Shown in pieces: positions 20,851-21,459 of a DNA stretch of 21,459 bases. The DNA comes from a virus: the IMG/VR virus record IMGVR_UViG_3300037858_000044, positions 1-21,459 of that record; one strand, written 5' to 3'. Under the pieces are notes generated by a model. That model did not search any database and was not told where the DNA came from. It worked only from the letters and a program-made list of their open reading frames with translations. Both the position numbers and the translations under genes were made by a program. Position 1 is the first letter of the stretch. Each line of letters begins with the position of its first letter.

Positions 20851-21290
20851 TCCAGCGCCTCCCACTGCTGCATCAAATCCCGCATCCGGTCTGCCGCGCC
20901 GGGACGGCTGGCAATAGGCGCGTACTCGGCGGCAATCACATCCAGATGCATCCGCGTGCGCCAGCGATGCTGGATGTATTCAAGCCAATCGTTGAGGCTG
21001 GTGAGCCAGTTGGGATAGATAGCAATGTCGCGCGCGGTGTCGCGCCCTGTGGCGCGGTCGGGATAGTGCGCGTCCTGCATCAATCCCCAGTTGCGCGTGA
21101 TACGGGCCGTCTCATCTGTGCCGTAGTTGCTGAGCAAAGCCAATGTCGCCAGGGCGAACGCCGGATCAATGTGCGCGATCTGGCATGCGCTGTAACAATG
21201 CGTGCCAGTGCCGAGCACTGGCGATTGCGCGTCTGAGAGCACGCGAACAAAACACGGGCGCGTGATGCGAGTTGTGTTCGCGACGTTCAC
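20844..21290 (-). CDS. Glucosaminidase/lysozyme-like protein, catalytic Glu apparently missing
   Basis: This 148-aa protein resembles phage glucosaminidase-type lysozyme folds: HIDPAFALATLALLSNYGTD, TRNWGLMQDAHYPDRATGRD, IAIYPNWLTSLNDWLEYIQH and a C-terminal VIAAEYAPIASRPGAADRMR-DLMQQWEAL. In related proteins the first helix normally ends with Glu-Ser before the 'GT' turn; here the codons give Leu-Leu-Ser, so the usual catalytic glutamate is not there. The GTG start overlaps the upstream stop (GTGA), which supports it. With the amidase it forms a lysis pair, or else it is a structural wall-binding protein. Confidence 0.7.
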   Translation of the reverse strand: MNVANTTRITRPCFVRVLSDAQSPVLGTGTHCYSACQIAHIDPAFALATLALLSNYGTDETARITRNWGLMQDAHYPDRATGRDTARDIAIYPNWLTSLNDWLEYIQHRWRTRMHLDVIAAEYAPIASRPGAADRMRDLMQQWEALEC

Positions 21291-21459
21291 GGAATGTTTG
21301 TCTCTTCCGGGCGCTTCTGGAGCGCCTCAACAACGCGGTCAATGAGGTCGGTGGCGTGCTCGCCACCCTGATCAATCACACGCCGCACAGTCAGCAATGT
21401 ACCAATCAGAGTGTTCTGATCGTCGTCACTGAGATTGATGAACTGTTCGATGTGGACAA
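21287..21459 (-). CDS. Hypothetical protein, N-terminus cut by window edge
   Basis: Only the last 56 codons are visible. They read HIEQFINLSDDDQNTLIGTL, then LTVRRVIDQGGEHATDLIDR and VVEALQKRPEETNIP before TGA at 21287-21289. The content is helical and polar. The stop overlaps the GTG start of the next gene (GTGA). No family can be named. Confidence 0.65.
   Translation of the reverse strand, partial: VHIEQFINLSDDDQNTLIGTLLTVRRVIDQGGEHATDLIDRVVEALQKRPEETNIP

Noticed and set aside
1-21459. tRNA genes, integrase, att sites or insertion sequences
   Set aside because: I saw no cloverleaf-like sequence, transposase or recombinase motif, or inverted terminal repeat pair that I could support.

Overview
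The window is part of the late (structural) region of a tailed, siphovirus-type bacteriophage or prophage. Almost everything is read from the minus strand, so transcription runs from right to left. The order is canonical: lysis and tail-fibre genes, small and large terminase, portal, head morphogenesis, scaffold, decoration protein, major capsid protein, head-tail connectors, tail completion, tail tube, tail assembly chaperone with a -1 frameshift, and a TP901-type tape measure protein that runs off the left edge. Genes are packed with ATGA, TGATG, TAATG or GTGA overlaps. Strong Shine-Dalgarno sequences (AAGGAG, GGGAGG) and occasional GTG or TTG starts are used. The host is a bacterium with peptidoglycan, since an amidase and a glucosaminidase-like protein are present. 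The sequence does not identify it further. No integrase, repressor, tRNA, rRNA or CRISPR array is visible.

Right to left on the minus strand: 21459-20170 lysis genes; 20169-18482 tail fibre and small partners; 18465-15314 packaging and portal; 15324-13689 small virion genes and a LamG protein; 13682-12308 head morphogenesis and small genes; 12315-12203 a promoter-hairpin-terminator element; 12172-9435 scaffold, decoration and major capsid; 9425-8551 connectors; 8554-7508 a beta-helix spike-like protein; 6762-3234 tail completion, tube and chaperone; 1840-1 tape measure.

Two plus-strand cassettes interrupt this operon like morons. Cassette A (6793-7521) has a near-consensus promoter, a very acidic 146-aa protein and a small ribbon-helix-helix-like protein. 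Cassette B (1867-3215) separates the chaperone gene from the tape measure gene. It has an extended -10 promoter, a 195-aa protein of unknown function, a small HNH endonuclease and a terminator.

The most unusual feature is in cassette B. Each of its genes is preceded, and its end is occupied, by arrays of a degenerate pentanucleotide, GGCNN (more loosely GGYNN or GNNNN), kept in strict 5-nt register over 11 to about 20 units. The arrays share the same polarity and the same 3' end (GGCAA-GGCAR-GGNNN). The last array has its own extended -10 promoter and merges into a rho-independent terminator, so it could make a small RNA of about 76 nt built of pentamers. I know of no described system with this layout. 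The nearest analogy is the 5-nt-spaced triplet repeats bound by the TRAP protein. A second, unrelated promoter-terminator unit of about 78 nt lies just upstream of the scaffold gene on the minus strand.
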